Source: Natronomonas gomsonensis | Lineage (GTDB): Archaea; Halobacteriota; Halobacteria; Halobacteriales; Haloarculaceae | DNA length: 64,000 nt | Direction: 5' to 3' | Assembly: GCF_024300825.1 (NCBI RefSeq) | Contig: NZ_CP101323.1 | Location: 434,001-498,000 of the forward strand | Shown here: positions 1 through 9,430 of the stretch, one piece after another | How the letters are laid out: every line of letters starts with the position of its first letter | Position numbering within the stretch: the stretch's first letter is position 1 | Notes under the pieces: model-generated | Told to the model about the DNA's origin: nothing | Seen by the model: the letters and a program-made list of their open reading frames with translations, nothing else | Database searches by the model: none | Position numbers and translations under genes: made by a program

Positions 1-144
1 ACCTTGGAATATTTCAACGTCGTCCGGGAACCTCGACTGACTCGCGCTTCTGGAGAAGGCAACGACTTCGTGGCCGGCCGAGCGCAGTGACTCGACGAGC
101 CGCCCGCCGACGAACCCGGTCGCTCCAACGACGAGAACACGCAT
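1..144 (-). CDS. NAD(P)-binding epimerase-like protein, 5' part only
   Basis: The visible 48 residues begin [20 protein letters not shown], which is the first strand and glycine-rich turn (GATGFVG, residues 8-14) of a Rossmann fold. This matches the start of extended short-chain dehydrogenases such as NDUFA9-like and NmrA-like NAD(P)-binding proteins and sugar epimerases. The ATG is at 142-144 on the minus strand, and the remainder lies to the left of the window. Substrate and exact family cannot be told from so short a fragment; haloarchaeal homologues of this length class are usually annotated as complex I NDUFA9 family or NAD-dependent epimerase. The family call is inference from the dinucleotide motif alone. 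Confidence 0.8.
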   Translation of the reverse strand, partial: MRVLVVGATGFVGGRLVESLRSAGHEVVAFSRSASQSRFPDDVEIFQG

Positions 145-360
145 TGATGTCTATACGTGCCGCGATGACATGGATGTTCGGTTGGTTCACTGGTGCCGGC
201 GCCGCTGGCGGCAGTGCCGAACCGAGTGGCTCCCTGCGGCGTGTCGGGAGCGACCATACATAGAAGACGAGTCGTGAGACCGGTGCCAGTCTCTTAGGTG
301 ATTTCTGACGTGAGGTCGTTTAACGACGTGTGGTGGCGTCCTCGCTGTCGTTCGGGGTGC

Positions 361-594
361 TCAAAGGAGAAGCGAAATCACAGCCAACACCAAGAAGATG
401 ATGACGAACCACTTTGCGATGGTCATCGTGACTCCGGCGACCCCGCGTGCACCGAGGACTGCTGCGACGATTGCAATTACGAAAAATATCACCGCCCACT
501 GAAGGAAATCGCCTGACAATTGTAGCGGGACCAAGCTAGCAACCCCGGCCGACAACTGGTGTTTGACCGACGCCGCGATTGTAGTGGTCTCCAT
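361..594 (-). CDS. DUF1328 small membrane protein
   Basis: A 77-residue protein with a hydrophilic N-terminal tail of about 30 residues, then two membrane segments around [19 protein letters not shown] and a C-terminal [16 protein letters not shown]. The core [10 protein letters not shown]...AAVLG.RGVAG matches DUF1328 (YtjA family), small two-helix membrane proteins of unknown role found across bacteria and haloarchaea. The N-terminal extension relative to the usual 50-60 residue form is typical of haloarchaeal copies. The ATG at 592-594 is the only sensible start. It stands alone, convergent with nothing close by. Family assignment is firm, function unknown. Confidence 0.85.
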   Translation of the reverse strand: METTTIAASVKHQLSAGVASLVPLQLSGDFLQWAVIFFVIAIVAAVLGARGVAGVTMTIAKWFVIIFLVLAVISLLL

Positions 595-816
595 ATCGGT
601 AGCAGTAGGGATACGTCATTAGTTATGGAGTCTCAAAACCGAGCGGGCGTGAGTAAGTCGAGTCCCAGCAGCGATAGAACGTGACCCCCTCGAGGTAGAA
701 CAGTCCAGTCGAATCCGCTAGTGGATTGACGACTGCGAACGGTTCTGACGCTCGGTAACCCGGTGGTCCCCGGGGCCAGTGAACAGTTCTTAGCCCACTC
801 GGTCCGTTCGTCGGGT

Positions 817-1785
817 ATGTCACCGGAACCCACTGTCGACCGGGAGATAAGCGCCCGAGACGAGAACGTCCACCGAGGTTGGAGTGCCGCTTTCGACCCC
901 ATTGCGTCGGTCGAACCGGGGTCAGTCGTGCGATTCGACTGTCGAGGGGCACCGGACGGGCACTTCGACAGCGAGTCGACGGTCGAAGCCCTCGAAACGA
1001 TGTCCTTCGAGGGGCATCCGTTGACCGGCCCCGTTCGGGTCGAGGGGGCCGAACCGGGGGACGTACTCGCCGTCGAGTTCCTCGAGTTCCAGCACAAGGG
1101 GTTCGGTGTGAGTTACTTCTATCCGGGCGATGCGGGGAAGGGACTGCTTCCGGAGTCCTTCGAGGACCCCGGACTCCACGTGTGGGACCTCGACGGCGAA
1201 GTCGGACGGTTCGTCGACGGAATCGAAGTCCCGCTGCATCCGTTTCCGGGCGTCGTCGGCGTCGCGCCGTCGGAACCGGGGACCCACAGCACCGTCCCAC
1301 CGAGGCGGGTGGGCGGGAACATAGACATCAAACACCTCACCACGGGGTCGACGCTGTACCTCCCGGTCGAGACCGAGGGCGCGCTGCTCAGCATCGGCGA
1401 CTGCCACGCGGCACAGGGTGATGGGGAGGTGTGCGTGACCGGTATCGAGGCTCCGATGTTCGTCACTGCTCGACTCTCGGTGCGGTCGGATATGAACGTC
1501 GACGGTCCACAGTTCGAGACGACGGGACCGTTCACGGCGAATGGGGTGGACGGACCGACGTACGGAACGGCGGGTGTCGCCGACGAACTCATGGAGGCGA
1601 CCAAACTGGCCGTCCGTCACATGGTCGACCACCTCGAAGCGGTGCGGGGACTCACTCGCGATGAGGCGTATCTCCTCTGTTCGGCCGCGGTCGATTTGAA
1701 AATCAACCAGGTCGTGAACCGACCGATGTGGACGGTGTCAGCGTATCTTCCGAAGAGCATCTTCCCGGGCGACGATACGGTATGA
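817..1785 (+). CDS. acetamidase/formamidase family protein
   Basis: A 322-residue protein of the FmdA/AmdA family, zinc-dependent amidohydrolases that release ammonia from short-chain amides. Family hallmarks seen are the early PVRVEGAEPGDVLAVEF segment, the GGNIDIKHLTTGSTLYLPV segment and GDCHAAQGDGEVC, which carries the conserved Asp/His/Glu cluster of the active site. An upstream in-frame GTG at 763 is possible, but the ATG at 817 gives the usual N-terminus. The gene is monocistronic, with a gap of over 200 bases on each side. The real substrate (formamide, acetamide or another amide) cannot be decided from sequence. Length agrees with the family. Confidence 0.88.
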   Translation: MSPEPTVDREISARDENVHRGWSAAFDPIASVEPGSVVRFDCRGAPDGHFDSESTVEALETMSFEGHPLTGPVRVEGAEPGDVLAVEFLEFQHKGFGVSYFYPGDAGKGLLPESFEDPGLHVWDLDGEVGRFVDGIEVPLHPFPGVVGVAPSEPGTHSTVPPRRVGGNIDIKHLTTGSTLYLPVETEGALLSIGDCHAAQGDGEVCVTGIEAPMFVTARLSVRSDMNVDGPQFETTGPFTANGVDGPTYGTAGVADELMEATKLAVRHMVDHLEAVRGLTRDEAYLLCSAAVDLKINQVVNRPMWTVSAYLPKSIFPGDDTV

Positions 1786-2074
1786 TGTAGAGACACCACC
1801 GGCGAAAATCGAATTCTCGTGCCGCGTAGACGCCGGTCAGAACCGCGCCCACCCATGACAACAGTCCACAGGAAATGTCGGATGCGTTAGAATTGTGGGT
1901 TCCACCGAAGTATGCGTTGGTTGTGATGAATCGGACATTATTTCTCAGATATGGCCATTATGGTCCGTTCTGTGTTTGAAAAAGCGTCTACTTTGGATGT
2001 ACGTTTACTAATATTGGATTATAGCGGACGTATACGGAACCCTTATCAGTGTGCCTCTACTTCGGTTACTTGCA

Positions 2075-2269
2075 ATGGTAAACGGTAAGGTTGATTTCTT
2101 CAACGACACGGGCGGCTACGGTTTCATCGCGACTGAGGACTCTGACGACGACGTTTTCTTCCACATGGAGGACGTTGGCGGTGAGGATCTGACAGAAGGG
2201 ACGGAAATCGAATTCGAGATCGAACAGGCCCCCAAGGGCCCGCGCGCGACGAACGTCGTCCGCGCTTAA
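2075..2269 (+). CDS. cspA: cold-shock domain protein
   Basis: A 64-residue single cold-shock domain (OB fold) that binds single-stranded nucleic acid. It opens MVNGKVDFFNDTGGYGFI and contains RNP1-like GGYGFI (residues 13-18) and RNP2-like VFFHM (residues 27-31). It ends KGPRATNVVRA, as haloarchaeal CspA does. The ATG at 2075 is chosen over an upstream GTG at 2051 because the domain starts immediately after it. The protein is strongly acidic, as expected for the salt-in lifestyle. Likely role: RNA chaperone in growth and cold adaptation. Confidence 0.95.
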   Translation: MVNGKVDFFNDTGGYGFIATEDSDDDVFFHMEDVGGEDLTEGTEIEFEIEQAPKGPRATNVVRA

Positions 2270-2284
2270 TTACGGTTACTGCAT

Positions 2285-2302
2285 CGTCGCTACACGGCGA
2301 CG
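2285..2302 (+). terminator. short hairpin after the cold-shock gene
   Basis: CGTCGC at 2285-2290 is perfectly complementary to GCGACG at 2297-2302 with a six-base loop, 15 bases after the cspA stop codon. It may help end or protect the cspA transcript. There is no clear T-run directly after it, and archaeal terminators are usually T-runs rather than hairpins, so the role is weakly supported. Confidence 0.25.
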
Positions 2303-2469
2303 CCGCGTAACTTCGCTTCTTTCGAGGACTGCTCCGATAGCGACGGCGCTACAGAAGGGGCAGGAACGGGTTTCGACCGATTCCCGACAGCCTCGTTTTA
2401 ATAATCACCCCCACGAGACGGCAGTATGTTCACTCGATGCTCGAACGGACGCGTTCCCCGGAGGCGACG

Positions 2470-3804
2470 ATGGTAGACGTCGCCTTCTCCGCGGCGCGGG
2501 TCCTCCTCGCCCTGTTCCTCGTCGTCCTGAACGGCTTTTTCGTCGCCTCGGAGTTCGCCTTCGTCCGGGTCCGGTCTACGTCGGTCGAACAACTGGCCGA
2601 GGAGGGACGCGCTGGGGCCGGCGTCCTACAGGACGTGATGGCGAACCTCGACGACTACCTCGCGGCGACGCAACTCGGCATCACCATCGCCTCGCTCGGC
2701 CTCGGTTGGATCGGCGAACCGGCCGTCGCGGCACTTATCGAGCCAATTCTCGAATCCGTACTGCCGGCGAGTCTCATCCACCTCGTGGCGTTCGCAATCG
2801 GCTTCAGTTTCATCACGTTCCTCCACGTCGTCTTCGGCGAACTCGCACCGAAGACGATTGCAATCGCTGACGCCGAGCGAGTCTCGTTGTTGCTGGCCCC
2901 GCCGATGAAGTTCTCCTATTACCTGTTCAAACCCGGCATCGTCGTGTTCAACGGCACTGCCAACGCCTTCACCCGCCTGCTGGGAGTCCCGCCGGCCTCC
3001 GAGAGCAACGAGACGCTCGAAGAGCGCGAAATCCGTCGCGTCTTGATGCGGTCGGGCGAAGAGGGCCACGTCGAGATGGCCGAAGTCGACATGATAGAGC
3101 GCGTGTTCGACCTCAACGACACCGTGGTTCGAGAGGTGATGGTGCCGCGACCGGACGTGGTGAGCGTCCCGGCCGACCTGTCGCTGTCCGACCTCCGGTC
3201 GACGGTGCTTGACGCCGAGCACACGCGTTACCCCGTCGTCGAGGCCGACGACGCCGACCGTGTGGTCGGATTCGTCGACGTGAAAGACGTGCTCCGCGCT
3301 GCCGAGACCGGCTCCGAGTCGGCGACCGCTGGCGACCTTGCACGCGAAATCATCGTCGTTCCGGAGACGATGACGGTCAACGACCTCCTCTTGCAGTTCC
3401 GGGACGAACAGCGACAGATGGCTGCCGTCATCGACGAGTGGGGCGCCCTCGAAGGCATCGCGACCGTCGAAGACGTCGTTGAGGCCATCGTCGGTGACCT
3501 CCGCGACGAGTTCGATGCCGAGCGCCGCGAACACTCGATACGCAGCGTCGACGACGACACCTACGATGCCGACGGGTCGGTTACGCTGTCGGCCATCAAC
3601 GACACCCTCGACACCGACTTTGAGACCGAGGGCTTCGAGACGCTCGCCGGATTTGTGTTCGACCGCCTCGGGCGGGCACCCGAAGTCGGCGACAACATCG
3701 AGGCTGAGGGGTACGTCATCGAAGTGACGAGCGTCGACGGCGCCCGTATCTCGACGCTCCGAATCAAAAGCGCGCCCGATGACCCGGACACGTCGGCGGA
3801 GTAA
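2470..3804 (+). CDS. CNNM/CBS-domain membrane protein, CorC/HlyC family
   Basis: A 444-residue protein built from an N-terminal CNNM (DUF21) domain of about 190 residues with membrane segments (LLALFLVVLNGFFVASEFA near the start), two CBS domains in the middle (REVMVPRPDVVSVPAD... and EIIVVPETMTVNDLLLQF) and a C-terminal CorC/HlyC (transporter-associated) domain. The family is linked to magnesium/divalent cation efflux or homeostasis; CBS domains usually sense adenine nucleotides. The start at 2470 is preferred over 2437 because GGAG lies 7-10 bases upstream and the hydrophobic segment follows directly. The gene stands alone on the plus strand before the DUF2298 gene. Confidence 0.9.
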   Translation: MVDVAFSAARVLLALFLVVLNGFFVASEFAFVRVRSTSVEQLAEEGRAGAGVLQDVMANLDDYLAATQLGITIASLGLGWIGEPAVAALIEPILESVLPASLIHLVAFAIGFSFITFLHVVFGELAPKTIAIADAERVSLLLAPPMKFSYYLFKPGIVVFNGTANAFTRLLGVPPASESNETLEEREIRRVLMRSGEEGHVEMAEVDMIERVFDLNDTVVREVMVPRPDVVSVPADLSLSDLRSTVLDAEHTRYPVVEADDADRVVGFVDVKDVLRAAETGSESATAGDLAREIIVVPETMTVNDLLLQFRDEQRQMAAVIDEWGALEGIATVEDVVEAIVGDLRDEFDAERREHSIRSVDDDTYDADGSVTLSAINDTLDTDFETEGFETLAGFVFDRLGRAPEVGDNIEAEGYVIEVTSVDGARISTLRIKSAPDDPDTSAE

Positions 3805-3873
3805 TCGCCCGTCACCGGTCGGAACATCCCGTAATCCAGAAGGTTTACGCCCGAAGCGCGGCCGAACGTACCC

Positions 3874-6291
3874 GTGCTCGAACTCGCTATCGTCCTGAAG
3901 TGGCTCGTTGCGTTCGCGGCCCTGACCGCGGTCGGCGCGCCGCTGGCGGCGGCCGCTTTCCCGCGGCTTCCCCGCCGCGGTGCGGCGCTGGCCCTCCCGG
4001 CGGCCGTCGTCCCGCTTGCGCTGTTGGTGTTCTGGCTGGGACAGGTGACCTTCGGTCTCCACACCGTCGTCGTCGGCCTGGGTCTCGTCGTCGCGGCGTC
4101 GGCGCTGGCGTATCGCCGCGGCGCTGAACCGGAGTGGCGCGCCGTCGCCGGTGGCTACGCCGTCTTCGCCGTCGGCTTCCTGTTTCTCGTCTCCTTCCGG
4201 ATGTACAACGCCGGCATCACGCCGGCCGGTGGCGAACAGTTCCTCCACTTCGGATTGGTGAAGGCGCTGTTGCGAGCGGAGACGCTTCCACCCGAGGACT
4301 TCTGGTTCGCCGGCGAACCGCTCCGGTACTACTACGGCACCCAGATGCAGGTCGCCAGTTACACGCTGTTGACCGACACCGCACCGCGGTACGGGTTCAA
4401 CCTCGGTATCGCAGCGTTCTACGGCTTCCTCGTCGTGTCGGCGTACGGTCTCGTCGGCGCGGCGACGGCGCTCCGCGGTCGGTCCTACCGTCTCGGCGGC
4501 GCACTCGGCGTGTTCTTCGTCGCCCTCGCGGGCGCGCTGACGACCGCCGTCCGCCTCGGCTTCGGCCTGCTTCCCCGCGAAACCGCCCTCGAGTACGGCC
4601 GGCCCGCCTTCGACGCGGTCCGGCACATGCCCTACGAGGAGGCCGTCGTTCGACTGAGCAATCCCTTCGAGTGGGGTTGGTTCTACACCCGATACGTCGT
4701 CCCCAACACCCTCCAAGAGTTCCCGCTGTACTCCTTCGTGAAGTCCGACCTCCACGGCCACGCGCTGGCCAACGGCTACATTCTCTTTGCCGCCGCCTTG
4801 GCGCTCAGTTACTATCTGACGCCGGCCGAGGAACGCGGCCGACGCCTCGCCGTCGTCTACGGCGGGATGGGACTCGTCGCGGGCGTCTTCGGGTTCATGA
4901 ACACGTGGTCGCTGCCGACCGTCGTCGGATTGGCGTGGCTCGCACTCGCTGCCGCCGACGCCCACCCGGCGACGCTGCTTCCCGGCGTCGGTGACCGACT
5001 GGCCGTCGATGCCGACCCCGAATCCGGCGGTCGACTCGAATGGCTCGGCGCCGAACTGTGGCGTATCGTCCTCGCGGGCGTCCTCGCGGCGGGCGTCGGA
5101 TTGGTCGGCGTCGCCTTGGCCTCTCCGTTCCTCATCTTCGGCAACGTCCCGACCAACGAGGGCGTCGGCTTCCTGCCGCCGCGAACCGATATCTGGCCCT
5201 TCCTCGTCATCTACGGCAACGTGCTGGCGCTGTTCGCCGGCTACCTGCTCTACAGCGGCCGCGAGGCGATTCGTGACGCCTCGCCGGTCGCCGTCGTCGC
5301 CGTCTCGCTGTCGGGGCTGGCCGCCGTCGCCGCCTTGCTCTGGCTCGTCGACTTCGCGGTGCTGGCGGTCACCGGCCCGCTGTTGCTCGGTGCGTGGTGG
5401 CTCCTCCGAACGGACCGCATCGGCTTCGAGGGACTGTTGCTCGTCGCCGGTGTCGGGCTGATTCTGTCGATGGAAATCGTCTACGCAAAGGTGTGGCCGC
5501 CGACCCAGATTCGCTGGAACACGACGCTGAAGGTCGCCGTCCAGGGGTGGACCCTCGCCGCGGCGGGGATGGGCGGTGCGAGCGCGCTCGTCCTCACGGA
5601 CGCACGCCAGTATCTCGCGGAGCGACTGTCGAGTGAACCCACCGAGACATCGACCGACACTGCCGCTCGCGCGGACGGTGGGGCAGAAGACGTGACCGGT
5701 CGGATTCCATCGATGCCGACGCCGACGCGCTCCGCTGTGGTCGCCGGAACGTTGGTCGTCGCCGTCATCCTCTTGAGCAGTCCGTTCGCAGTCCTGACGT
5801 TCGCCGGTGAAGTCGGCTCCGACGCGGCCGCCGACCGCGAGGCGACTCTCGACGGACTGGCGACCCACGAACACTGGCACGCCGAAGAGATGGAGGCCAT
5901 TCACTGGCTCGACGACCGGCAGGGGACGCCGACCATCGTCGAGGCGCCGGGTCGGGCGACGTACCGCTGGAGCAGTCCCGCCTCGACGCTGACTGGCCTG
6001 CCCGCGGTCATCGGATGGGACCACCAACAGGGGTATCGCGGCGTCGAGGCATTCGAGCGCCGCGCCGAGGAGGTCGACGCCGTCTACGCCGGGCCGTGGT
6101 CCGACGCCGCAGCGACGCTCCGAACCTACGAGGTGCAGTACGTCTACGTCGGCCCCAACGAGCGCGAACAGTACGGCGAGAACCTTCGGGCGTTCGACGA
6201 GCGACCGGAGTTATCCGTCGCCTTCGAGAACGAGGCGGTGACGATTTACGAGGTCGACCATTCCGCGCTCTCGGCGTCCGGGGGTGGTTGA
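3874..6291 (+). CDS. DUF2298 (Chlor_Arch_YYY) polytopic membrane protein
   Basis: An 805-residue integral membrane protein with roughly a dozen or more hydrophobic segments. It contains the family signature LRYYYGTQMQVASYTLL (near residues 150-165), the triple Tyr for which the YYY family is named. Other conserved stretches are FVKSDLHGHALANGY and RWNTTLKVAVQGWTL. DUF2298 proteins resemble membrane glycosyltransferases of the PMT/GT-C type in layout, and a role in surface glycan or lipid modification is a guess. Translation starts at GTG 3874. The C-terminal ~200 residues after a Thr/Ser-rich linker look extracytoplasmic. It converges with the next gene, only 6 bases apart. Confidence 0.85.
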   Translation: MLELAIVLKWLVAFAALTAVGAPLAAAAFPRLPRRGAALALPAAVVPLALLVFWLGQVTFGLHTVVVGLGLVVAASALAYRRGAEPEWRAVAGGYAVFAVGFLFLVSFRMYNAGITPAGGEQFLHFGLVKALLRAETLPPEDFWFAGEPLRYYYGTQMQVASYTLLTDTAPRYGFNLGIAAFYGFLVVSAYGLVGAATALRGRSYRLGGALGVFFVALAGALTTAVRLGFGLLPRETALEYGRPAFDAVRHMPYEEAVVRLSNPFEWGWFYTRYVVPNTLQEFPLYSFVKSDLHGHALANGYILFAAALALSYYLTPAEERGRRLAVVYGGMGLVAGVFGFMNTWSLPTVVGLAWLALAAADAHPATLLPGVGDRLAVDADPESGGRLEWLGAELWRIVLAGVLAAGVGLVGVALASPFLIFGNVPTNEGVGFLPPRTDIWPFLVIYGNVLALFAGYLLYSGREAIRDASPVAVVAVSLSGLAAVAALLWLVDFAVLAVTGPLLLGAWWLLRTDRIGFEGLLLVAGVGLILSMEIVYAKVWPPTQIRWNTTLKVAVQGWTLAAAGMGGASALVLTDARQYLAERLSSEPTETSTDTAARADGGAEDVTGRIPSMPTPTRSAVVAGTLVVAVILLSSPFAVLTFAGEVGSDAAADREATLDGLATHEHWHAEEMEAIHWLDDRQGTPTIVEAPGRATYRWSSPASTLTGLPAVIGWDHQQGYRGVEAFERRAEEVDAVYAGPWSDAAATLRTYEVQYVYVGPNEREQYGENLRAFDERPELSVAFENEAVTIYEVDHSALSASGGG

Positions 6292-6297
6292 CGGCGT

Positions 6298-7866
6298 TCA
6301 GCCGGCCGTCTCGTTTCCGGGTGCCGTCTGCTCGATGACGTACCGCTGGCCCACCATCGGGTCCAGCAGGCTGTCGACCGGCGCGCGGTCGTCTCTGAGT
6401 ATCGGTACGTCGTCGGTCGGTTCGTCGTTCCGATAGCTTCCGATTTCGCTTTCGAGGTCGATGCCGATGTCGCGCTGGCGGTTCCGTTCGCGCAGTTCGG
6501 CTTCGGTCACCTGTTCGGGGTTCTTCGTGGCGACGATTTCGATGTTCTGGACGACGCTCGACCCGGCGGTCGGGAAACTGTACACCTGCGGGTACACCTG
6601 CTCCATCGTTCGGTACTCGGCGCGGTAGAACTCCGAGGCCGGCCCGCTCGGCGCTGAGATGAGGTTCGCAAACAGGATGCCGTCCTCCGAGAGGCGGTCG
6701 TTGGTCAACTGCATGAACTCCACCGTCGTCAACTGGAACGGCACCTTGTCCTTCTTGTAGGCGTCGAGGACGATGAGATCGTAGGTGTGGTTGGTGTTCC
6801 GAAGGAACCGACGGCCGTCGCCGTTGTGGATGTTGAGTTGCTCCGACTCCTCGACGCGGAAGTACTGCTTGGCTACGTCGATGACTTCGGGGTCGATTTC
6901 CACCACGTCGACGGTGGCGTTGTACTCGGCGGCGAACCGTTTCGGGCCGGTGAACCCACCGCCACCGACGAACAGCACTCTGTCGATGTCGTCGGGGTCC
7001 TTCGCGAACAGATACGGCATGTGGAAGTATCGCGTGTACTCGAAGACGTGGCGGTTCGGGTCGTCGAGGTCCATCGCGCTGTGGCGTTGGCCGTCGAGAT
7101 ACAGCGTCCGGGTGTCGCCGAGGTCTGCCACTTCGAGTTCCTGATACGGCGTCTGGGTCTGGTAGACGACCTGTCCACCCGTCGAGACGCCGACGGCACC
7201 GCTACCGATGGCGGCGACGAGAAGCACCGTGACGCCGACCGTGGCGAACAGCGGTTCGCGGTTCATCGACGGCAGCGCAATGGACAGCGCCGTCCCGACC
7301 AACAGCAGACCAAACAGGAAACTGATAGCCTCGATGCCGAACGAGGGGATGAGGAAAAAGGTCGTACCGAACGCGCCGAGGATACTTCCGACCGTTCCGA
7401 GCGCGTACACCCGACCGGAGGCCTCGCCGATTTCTTCCGTGTTCGACAACTCGGCCGCGTAGGGACTGATGAAGCCGAGCAGATACGTCGGCGGACCGAA
7501 CAGCAGCGTGATGGCCGGCAGCGAGGCGAACCGACTGGGAAGCGGGAACGACGACCCCGCCGCCAACAGCAAGTCGCCCGCGAAAATCAACAGCGCGACG
7601 TAGGCGGCCGTCCCGAGCAACAGCCACGTCAGGCGGTCGACGCTGGCGCGTTCGGCGGCGCGCTTGCCGCCGTAGTGATACCCGAGGCTCAGCGCCGCGA
7701 GGAACACGCCGATGATGCTCCCCCAGGTGTAGATGCTGCTGCCGAACTGGGGGGCGACCATGCGGCCGGCGAGGATTTCCAGCCCCATACTCGCCACGCC
7801 GGAGACGAACACCGCGAGTTCGGGTGCGGTCACCCGACCGAACGACCGACCCGGAAGCGAATCCAT
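6298..7866 (-). CDS. membrane-fused spermidine-synthase-like protein
   Basis: A 522-residue protein. Residues 1-215 hold about seven hydrophobic segments, as in the MFS-like membrane half of bacterial fused spermidine synthases. Residues 230-430 form a class I methyltransferase-like/spermidine synthase fold: RVLFVGGGGFTGPKRFA (SAM/dcSAM loop), VVEIDPEVIDVAKQYF with the acidic residue at the end of strand 2, and DLIVLDAYKKDKVPFQLTT. The catalytic aminopropyltransferase Asp pattern (D.FD. type) is reduced to LDAY, so true spermidine synthase activity is doubtful. Start is ATG 7864-7866. It faces the DUF2298 gene tail to tail. Confidence 0.8.
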   Translation of the reverse strand: MDSLPGRSFGRVTAPELAVFVSGVASMGLEILAGRMVAPQFGSSIYTWGSIIGVFLAALSLGYHYGGKRAAERASVDRLTWLLLGTAAYVALLIFAGDLLLAAGSSFPLPSRFASLPAITLLFGPPTYLLGFISPYAAELSNTEEIGEASGRVYALGTVGSILGAFGTTFFLIPSFGIEAISFLFGLLLVGTALSIALPSMNREPLFATVGVTVLLVAAIGSGAVGVSTGGQVVYQTQTPYQELEVADLGDTRTLYLDGQRHSAMDLDDPNRHVFEYTRYFHMPYLFAKDPDDIDRVLFVGGGGFTGPKRFAAEYNATVDVVEIDPEVIDVAKQYFRVEESEQLNIHNGDGRRFLRNTNHTYDLIVLDAYKKDKVPFQLTTVEFMQLTNDRLSEDGILFANLISAPSGPASEFYRAEYRTMEQVYPQVYSFPTAGSSVVQNIEIVATKNPEQVTEAELRERNRQRDIGIDLESEIGSYRNDEPTDDVPILRDDRAPVDSLLDPMVGQRYVIEQTAPGNETAG

Positions 7867-7924
7867 ATGCTAGCCGTACGGTCTTCCGGGAATAAAGGTT
7901 GTCGAGGCGGAAGAGGCGGGCGAT

Positions 7925-9022
7925 TTACTCCCCGTCCAGCAGTGCCTCGTCGCCGTACTCCTCGCGGAGTCGCTGGAGGTACTCCTGACCTTCTTGGACC
8001 CGCGGGGTCGGTTCGGCGTAGGCGTCCGCAAAGAGGTCCTCAGGGTCGGCCTCGACATCGGTCCCGCGGTCGATGATGTCGGCAACGGTCTCCTGGACCT
8101 CCTCGTCGATGGTGTCGATTCGTTCCTCGTCGAGGGACCCCCGCTCCCTGAGGAACGTCTCCATCCGGGGTATCGGGTCCCACTCCTTCCACTGTTCGAC
8201 CTCGCTGTCGTCGCGGTAGGCGGTGGGGTCGTCGGCGGTCGTGTGGGCACCGAAGCGGTACTGGACCGCCTCGACGAGCGTCGGCCGCGTCTCGGCGTCG
8301 GGGTCTTTCGCCTTCGCGAGCGCCTCCGAGACCACCTCGTAGGTCGCAAGCGGGTCCATCCCGTCGACGACGACGCCGGGAAGTCCGTAGGCGGCCGCCT
8401 TCTCGGCGTAGGACTCGCTGGCGGTCTGCTCGTCGGCCGGATGGGAGATGGCCCACCCGTTGTTGTTGCAGATGAACACTGCCGGAACGTCGAAGACGCC
8501 GGCGAAGTTCAGCCCTTCGTGGAAGTCGCCTTCGCTGGTCGAACCCTCCCCGAAGTGACAGACGATGGCGTTGTCGTCGCCCTGCAGTTTCGACGCCCAC
8601 GCCATCCCTGTCGCGTGGGGGATATGGCCCGCGATGGAGATGTTCAGCGGCGCGATGTTGTGGTCGGTTAGTGCGGCGTTTCCCGACTCGTGGCCCATCC
8701 AGTAGCGGACGTACTCCGCCAGCGGCCCGCGGTCGACGACGGCGGCGTGTTCCCGATACTGGTACAGTATCCAGTCGGCGTCGTCGACGGCGTACATCGA
8801 CCCGAATTGTGACCCCTCCTGTCCTGCCAGCGAGGCGTAGGTGCCCACACGGCCCTGCCGCTGGAGGCTTATCATCCGCTCGTCGAAGTGCCGGGCCAGC
8901 CGCATGTCGGCGTACAACTCCACCAACTGCTCGTCGGACAGCGGCGGTTCGTAGCCGTCGTCCAGCGGCCGGCCGTCCGAATCGAGTCGGCGGTGTATCT
9001 CGTCGTCCGAGCCGAAGGTCAT
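7925..9022 (-). CDS. 2-oxoacid dehydrogenase E1 component, alpha subunit
   Basis: A 365-residue thiamine-diphosphate enzyme subunit. Residues 52-60 (SLQRQGRVG) and QYREHAAVV fit the E1 alpha fold. The ThDP motif runs from GEG at 158-160 to NNN at 186-188, with STSEGDFHEG between. The GEG variant, instead of GDG, resembles branched-chain 2-oxoacid dehydrogenase E1 alpha. It would decarboxylate a 2-oxoacid together with E1 beta, passing the acyl group to lipoyl-E2, but no E1 beta, E2 or E3 gene lies next to it. A GTG at 9037 could add five residues; ATG 9022 is preferred. Substrate is unknown. Confidence 0.88.
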   Translation of the reverse strand: MTFGSDDEIHRRLDSDGRPLDDGYEPPLSDEQLVELYADMRLARHFDERMISLQRQGRVGTYASLAGQEGSQFGSMYAVDDADWILYQYREHAAVVDRGPLAEYVRYWMGHESGNAALTDHNIAPLNISIAGHIPHATGMAWASKLQGDDNAIVCHFGEGSTSEGDFHEGLNFAGVFDVPAVFICNNNGWAISHPADEQTASESYAEKAAAYGLPGVVVDGMDPLATYEVVSEALAKAKDPDAETRPTLVEAVQYRFGAHTTADDPTAYRDDSEVEQWKEWDPIPRMETFLRERGSLDEERIDTIDEEVQETVADIIDRGTDVEADPEDLFADAYAEPTPRVQEGQEYLQRLREEYGDEALLDGE

Positions 9023-9143
9023 ACGCCCCCGTTCCACCGGGAGGGTGATATCGGTTCGCCCTCCGGTGAGATGGCTGTCAGGAGCGGCCGAGTACGGCGG
9101 CGGTGACGCAACGCTTTTTCCGCCCGGCGCTCTCGGAACGCGT

Positions 9144-9266
9144 ATGACCGACTACATCGTCGAGGAAGAACAGCAACTGTCGCCCGTCGTCGTGGCCTCC
9201 TCGGCTGTTCTCGTGGCCGCGTTCGTTCTCGGACTGCTGTATCAACTCGCGCTGTTCGTCCTCTGA
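9144..9266 (+). CDS. small single-span membrane protein
   Basis: A 40-residue protein starting at ATG 9144 with a short acidic head (MTDYIVEEEQQ) followed by one long hydrophobic helix ending LLYQLALFVL at the C-terminus. It runs divergently from the E1 alpha gene, 121 bases apart. No family recognised. The charge pattern suggests a cytoplasmic N-terminus and a tail-anchored or single-pass topology. Called as a gene because the hydrophobic/acidic pattern fits a small haloarchaeal membrane protein and no other gene covers the region. Confidence 0.6.
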   Translation: MTDYIVEEEQQLSPVVVASSAVLVAAFVLGLLYQLALFVL

Positions 9267-9430
9267 ATCGCTGCGAGCGTTTCATTCCCGGAACGCGAAC
9301 GCCTCGTTCGGAAGGCCGGGCCTCGTCGCTGTCGAGGCACCCAGCGCATCGCCGAACAGTTCCCACATCAGGACTGAGCGGTTCCCGGTCGAGGAGGGAT
9401 TTTTTTGACATCCGACCCCGACCACCATCC

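Noticed and set aside
298..516. A 72-codon plus-strand frame
   Set aside because: Mostly antisense to the DUF1328 gene and Cys/Arg/Asp-rich with no conserved features.
2626..6027. A 1133-codon open frame on the minus strand
   Set aside because: It lies opposite the CNNM/CBS and DUF2298 genes, whose products are recognisable. Its translation is Arg/Gly/Asp-rich without conserved domains. GC-rich third codon positions create long antisense frames.
6787..8076. A 429-codon plus-strand frame
   Set aside because: Antisense to the spermidine-synthase-like gene and the end of the E1 alpha gene; composition atypical.
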